NCBI GenBank assembly: GCA_964019415.1 | Contig: OZ025882.1 | Span: forward strand, 2,168,927 to 2,232,926 | Source of the DNA: Ianthella basta | Lineage: Eukaryota > Porifera > Demospongiae > Verongiida > Ianthellidae | Reading direction: 5' to 3' | Length of the DNA stretch: 64,000 bases | Part shown: positions 59,386-64,000 of the stretch, in pieces | Layout of the letters: each line of letters opens with the position of its first letter | Position numbering within the stretch: the stretch's first letter is position 1 | The notes under the pieces: generated by a model | Seen by the model: only the letters and a program-made list of their open reading frames with translations | Told to the model about the DNA's origin: nothing | Databases searched by the model: none | Made by a program: the position numbers and the translations under genes

Positions 59386-62300
59386 GTTATTGTTGGATGT
59401 GAAGGTTCCACCGTGACAGTGTGGGACATTGACAGTGGAAACAAGGTCCTCCATTTTCCATGCTGCCATGGCGACATCGAGATTACCTGCCTACAGTTGG
59501 ATTCTAGTGGGCGGAGACTAATCACTGGCTCTCGCTACGGTGGAGTGAAGGTGTGGAACTACCACACGGGGGAGTGCCTCAAGACGCTCCACCACAACCA
59601 CAAGACAGAAGTGACTGGTGTAGTCAGCATTGCTGACAAGGGTCTCTTGTTCACTGTGGGCTGGAGCAAGCAGATCACAGCCTTCCCAGATGAGGAAGAT
59701 GTGAGCCAACAACAGCACTCATGCACACATCCCAGTGGTTGTTCTGCAGACCACTAAATTTGTCTCCTGTATACGTATGTAAATGTGGTTGTACATGTAC
59801 AATGAGGGTTGTGGGATAGCTACATACATACAATATGTATGTGGATAGTGTGTATATGTTTACGATCATTGGGCTAACTCAAGTATGTACGTGTGCTTAG
59901 ACCGTAGCTTTTTGTGCTATCTCTCAACCATTGACTCTACTACTGTACATTGTGCCATTTTCAGATAATGACCTGACTACAGCTCTGTCCTCTCCCTTTA
60001 TGCATTAGCTCAGCCTTGTTTCTTCCATTCACCTTGTTCAGGTCTTTGATGCCACTCCTCTGGTTGGCTGGGAGGGGAGAGGCAAGCACAGTGAGGATAT
60101 CCTCTGTCTCAGCTACCTCCCTCCACGGTTCCTGGCCACTGGGAGCTTTGATGGGGTGATCAAGGTGTGGAACTTTGAGAGCACACAGCTGGTCAGGCAG
60201 TTCAGCTCTCCATCCCCTGCTCTGCCCATCTTTGACCCCATGTACGTAAGTGTGGCTACTGGCAGTAGTGTGCATGCACACACACCTTACACATGCACAA
60301 CACACGTTGCAGTACTGTTATTCACGATATGTACATAGCTGAATGGATTTGTGCTGTAGCTATGATCAGCTTACGTCATATTCCTTTATTGACACAGAGC
60401 ACTGTGCTACTGCCTACTGTTATACAGTACATCTGGTGCTTCCTCAAAGATAACGTTGTTGCAAGCATCTATTTAACTGATATAGTACATGTCGCATACT
60501 CCCCCCACCCCCTTATACCTCCCATGTAGGAGGAACCTGAGAAAGTCCAGCTGTGCCTCTTTCAGAGTGGGCGCTGGTTCAGTGAACAGCAGCCACCTCT
60601 CAGTCCCAGCCTCCCGACCGGCTAGCAGGAGGATGTCCTCATACAGATTGAAACTGGCATCGTGAGTCAGCACACCTCTGGAGTGATCAATAGACGTACG
60701 CATACAATGAATAGCTTTGAATGAATTGTATGTATGTGCATATAGGCATGTGTTTTAGTTTAGATGACACCTGTGGGATTCTATGTGTAAAGTGCTGTCT
60801 CATCAACCCAACAATGGTTAGGAGGTCTTCGCTGTGTGACTCCTCCATGGCAGTAACTTGATGCAGACAGTACTAGTGGCTAGTCAGTGCAGCACTTGCT
60901 CTCCATCCACCCTTGCTGTGTAGGATGCAGTTCAAGCGAGCACCAGTGGACCAGATCCTCTTCCTCCGTAATCGGGCATGTACAAAGCTACGGGGCTGTG
61001 GCACCTTGGTAACTAGCGATCATGGGGAGGCGAGATTCTGGGATCTTTTTGGCCCAGATGATCCCCTGGGGTCCTTTCCCCTGACCCAGAACCCCGAGGA
61101 GCAGGTAGTTGCCTTGTCCACTGACAGGGAGAACCATGTGCTGGTGGCTGGAGACACTGCTGGTATGATAGCAGTGTTTGACATCAAGGACTACTGCATG
61201 GTGACAGGAAAGGTGGGCAGCACTAACATTCCACCATTGCTCCTACGTACAAGTAGGATTGGTGCAATGTCGCACCTGCTTCTCTTTTCTCTGCTCTGCT
61301 ACAAGTTGTTGAGTTACTGTATGACTTAATGACAGTTTTAATGTTTCACATGTTGTGCCTTCTTCAATGCTCAACTCATTACCACATTTGGGGTCTACTT
61401 TGTGCCTCACTAAGACACATCTGTTGTCATTCCCTCCCACCCCAGTGCACCCTCCCTCTCACCACAGTCACCCTCCTTCCCACCCCAGTACACCCTCCCT
61501 CCCACCCCAGTGCACCCTCCCTCCCACCTCCCTCCCCTGCAGCCGTACAGCCCCCTCATCCCCACCCGCAGCTGGTTGGCACACAGTGTAGAGGTGACCT
61601 CCCTACAGCTGATCTGCCAGGAGAGGGAGCCACTGGTCCTCTCGTCCTCAGCGGATGCCACTGTACGTCTCTGGACTCTGAAGGGACACTACATTGGCAC
61701 CTTTGGTCAGGACAAAGCCTGGGACCTGGACCAGCCCTCCACCTTCCACCATCCAAAGTGAGAAGTGAAACGCATGCATGTTAATGCCGACAGTTGGTGA
61801 TTGTACCGTCGTAAAATTCCTGTATTGTCTCCTGTTACACATGGAAACTGATACTATAATCATATTATGGGTTGCATGTGTTTTATATCTACATTGGTAG
61901 TGCCACTGCTGATGTACACATGTGTATGCGCTGCATGTCTGTCTTTGTTCCAAAGGACTCCATGGGGAGACATGCAGCGATCAAGACTAGCAGTGTCCAG
62001 ACTCTGTGAGTGTGTGGTATTGTAGACTAGTGTTAGTGGAAGTGTATAATTTTATGCAATTATGTATATCTCCATTGTGGTGAATGAATGTGTGTGATAC
62101 TACCTGTTACTATGGTAACTGGAGGATGGATGGTTTAAATTTCACTGTGTACAAGCCATCCTCTGCCATACATTTTACCCCCTTTGTGTGTCATCTGTTG
62201 TTGTAGCCACCTCCGCTACCTCCAGCTATAAGTCATTGACTGAGGCAGTGAGACCCGCCCAACCCACCACTGCTGGCGGTGACTCTTCTACTAATGATAG

Positions 62301-63675
62301 GGTCAAACCCGTTGCCACCATCCAAGAGGGTGAGGGTGAGTTGGCTGGAGATGAGGCATCCAGCATCCCAAATGAGGTCACAGACAACACCGACAGCTTG
62401 AAGGACCAGGTAAGTGATTGAAGTGGTCTTCAGATGTAGTGGAATAAGGTATACTGTATAGAGGGAATATTTCATACAAGAATATTTCATGAACTCCACA
62501 ATTGAGCTCAAACAGGATTTGTGAGGACATTTCGTGAAGATAAGCCACGCCCCCTGTACAATGGTGGTATTTCGACAACATGCACACTACTTTCCTTGAA
62601 AGGACAACCAGTATTGAGATAATGCTTTGTAAAAGAAATGCAAGGACTAGTGCTGTCATTGTGCTCCATGGCTCATGTCCCATGCAATGTGAGCCCTCTC
62701 CTTTGGTAAAGTGCTAGCTATTATGAGTGGGCTACAAACAGATTTCCTTTAACTATATCACTATATTGCTGTTGATTACCTTCTTCACTGCTTCATTGAC
62801 AGCTGTGATAGTGGACACCAGTATACTACTGTTCACAGTGAAGTAGCTTGCTCAAAGTGGTTGTACCGTGACCTTGATCACAGACTCCCCCATGTCAGTG
62901 AGATCAAGAGCATGAGGCACACTGAGCCTTCTGAGTATGCACAGCTAGTCAGCTGCTGCATTTCTGACCATCATTCTGTCTATGTTTGCCACCCAATGTA
63001 TGAGCATTGGATTAATGCAGAAGTTTTGCTGAGACAATTTTGGCAAATCTTAAACTATCCGCAGAGTTTGTAATATTCTCCTGTGAAAATTTCCAGCTTT
63101 ACAGTATAAGTTTGTCTTGTGGCATTATACATGGCCATTTATTTAATACAAACTAACACTCTATTGACTAGCCTACCAAACTGTAAGGAGGTGTCCACTC
63201 TGTCCCACACATCTCTCTCTCTACTACAGAATGCTCTTGGTCAGCGTTACAAGAAGCAGCTTGTTTGTCGCATGAGAGGTCGGAAGGAGAGGAGGGAGGT
63301 CTACTCTGAGATTGACCTCAAGTCCACACAGAGGTTTGGAGCAATCTGCTCACCATTCCAAGCACTGCAGCTCACAGTAAGTGGTCTACTCTTACAGAAT
63401 GTGTAGCTGTGTTTGTACAACGACTGTATGGTATATATGGTGTGTGAGGTGCTAGTCTCTCATAGCCTGACGGCCATTTTGTTAAGACTCCACCCTCTCT
63501 TTGTGAAGGCAGAGTCAGATCTGGACAAAATGGCCGTCTGGCTACACAAGACTAGCTAGCTGTTTGCATCTCTACCCCCACCCCTCAGTCAGTAGATGAC
63601 CATCCTGTGATGTCAGACAAGGGGAGAAAGGTGGTGCACACTATAAAGAATGCAGTAAAACTTCAGCTGAACTGA
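59386..63675 (+). pseudogene. 5'-truncated second copy of the WDR49-like gene
   Basis: Exons matching exons 12-20 of the parent: 59386-59700, 60042-60241, 60530-60661, 60924-61212, 61543-61757, 61956-62005, 62207-62409, 63230-63376 and 63589-63675. All splice sites and the joined frame are intact, with a few amino-acid changes (CCHGDI for CCHGDT, PLVGW for PLGGW, PYSPL for SYSPL). The EF-hand, the first propeller and the native start are absent, and the first exon has no usable Met. It is either a young pseudogene or a gene that has gained a new 5' end outside the visible sequence. Intact frames mainly reflect recent origin. Confidence 0.85.
63453..63553. repeat. Hairpin repeat, TAGTCTC family, second copy
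   Basis: Duplicated partner of 53536-53636; here the arms match each other better (GGCCATTTTG/CAAAATGGCC). Confidence 0.75.
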
Positions 63676-64000
63676 TCCGGCCATTGATGATTCCATTTTC
63701 AATAATGTTACTGAACTCACAGGATCAGACATTATATGCAATTTTACTGTCCATAGATGCAAGAAATATGCATGAAACGTTTTTATTAGAAGCAATTACA
63801 TAAGCATACAACACCTTGATCATTACTATAAATTACTATTAAAGTACATGTCTATATAGAGATACTGTGCATGTGTACATAATAGTAAATACAGCTAGCC
63901 CAAATGTGTATACAGCCATAGATACTGTGTAGTAGCTATGATACAGCGAACAAGCAATTAAATTTAATGCTATACTCTAAAATCTTAATACATGTGTTGC

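Larger units (their letters stand above)
58605..64000. repeat. Segmental duplication, second copy with internal deletion
   Basis: 58605-58965 matches 43788-44128 (WD-gene intron 4, starting 27 bp after the exon 4 donor). From about 58960 onward the sequence matches 49010 onward. Relative to the original, about 4.9 kb with exons 5-11 are missing. The match continues to the right edge. Confidence 0.93.

Overview
The window is nuclear DNA of an animal. Genes are split into many short exons with GT-AG introns, spacing between genes is tight (58 bp to about 2 kb), and several genes belong to metazoan families (a MICAL-like protein, U7 snRNP LSm11, TRIM-NHL, Kelch-like, ENT transporter). Introns are full of TG/CA repeats, minisatellites, hairpin repeats and long pyrimidine tracts. 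Self-complementary words such as TACGTA and TAGCTAGC are very common. I favour an early-branching marine invertebrate, perhaps a sponge, but that guess is weak.

Left part (1-15,000): the 3' half of a Ser/Thr kinase gene (+); PIGX (-), with a Penelope-like retroelement in its last intron; a P-loop GTPase ending in a prenylation-type motif (+); MEIG1 (-); and U1 snRNP protein C (-). Middle (15,000-34,000): a MICAL-like CH-LIM-bMERB protein (+), LSM11 (-), an equilibrative nucleoside transporter (+) and an intronless BTB-BACK-Kelch gene (-). Right part (34,000-64,000): a G-protein alpha subunit (+) in which the exon for the NKxD guanine-recognition motif cannot be found; a 20-exon EF-hand/WD-repeat gene of the WDR49 (CFAP337) type (+); an intronless TRIM-NHL gene (-); and a second, 5'-truncated copy of the WD gene made by a tandem duplication of about 10 kb that runs off the right edge.

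The genes do not form one pathway. Two loose themes appear: RNA processing (SNRPC, LSM11) and cilium or sperm biology (MEIG1, WDR49-like). Four gene pairs are divergent with short shared upstream regions (58-407 bp). Exon borders were read by eye from splice consensus and reading-frame phase. Every intron phase agrees in all reconstructed genes except the G-alpha gene, where the mismatch exposes the missing exon.

The most notable points are hammerhead-ribozyme-like motifs at both ends of the Penelope element and degenerate relatives in other hairpin repeats, the missing G-alpha exon, the tandem duplication whose internal deletion ends exactly at a hairpin repeat, three probable GC-AG introns, and a CaaX-ending GTPase of unclear family.
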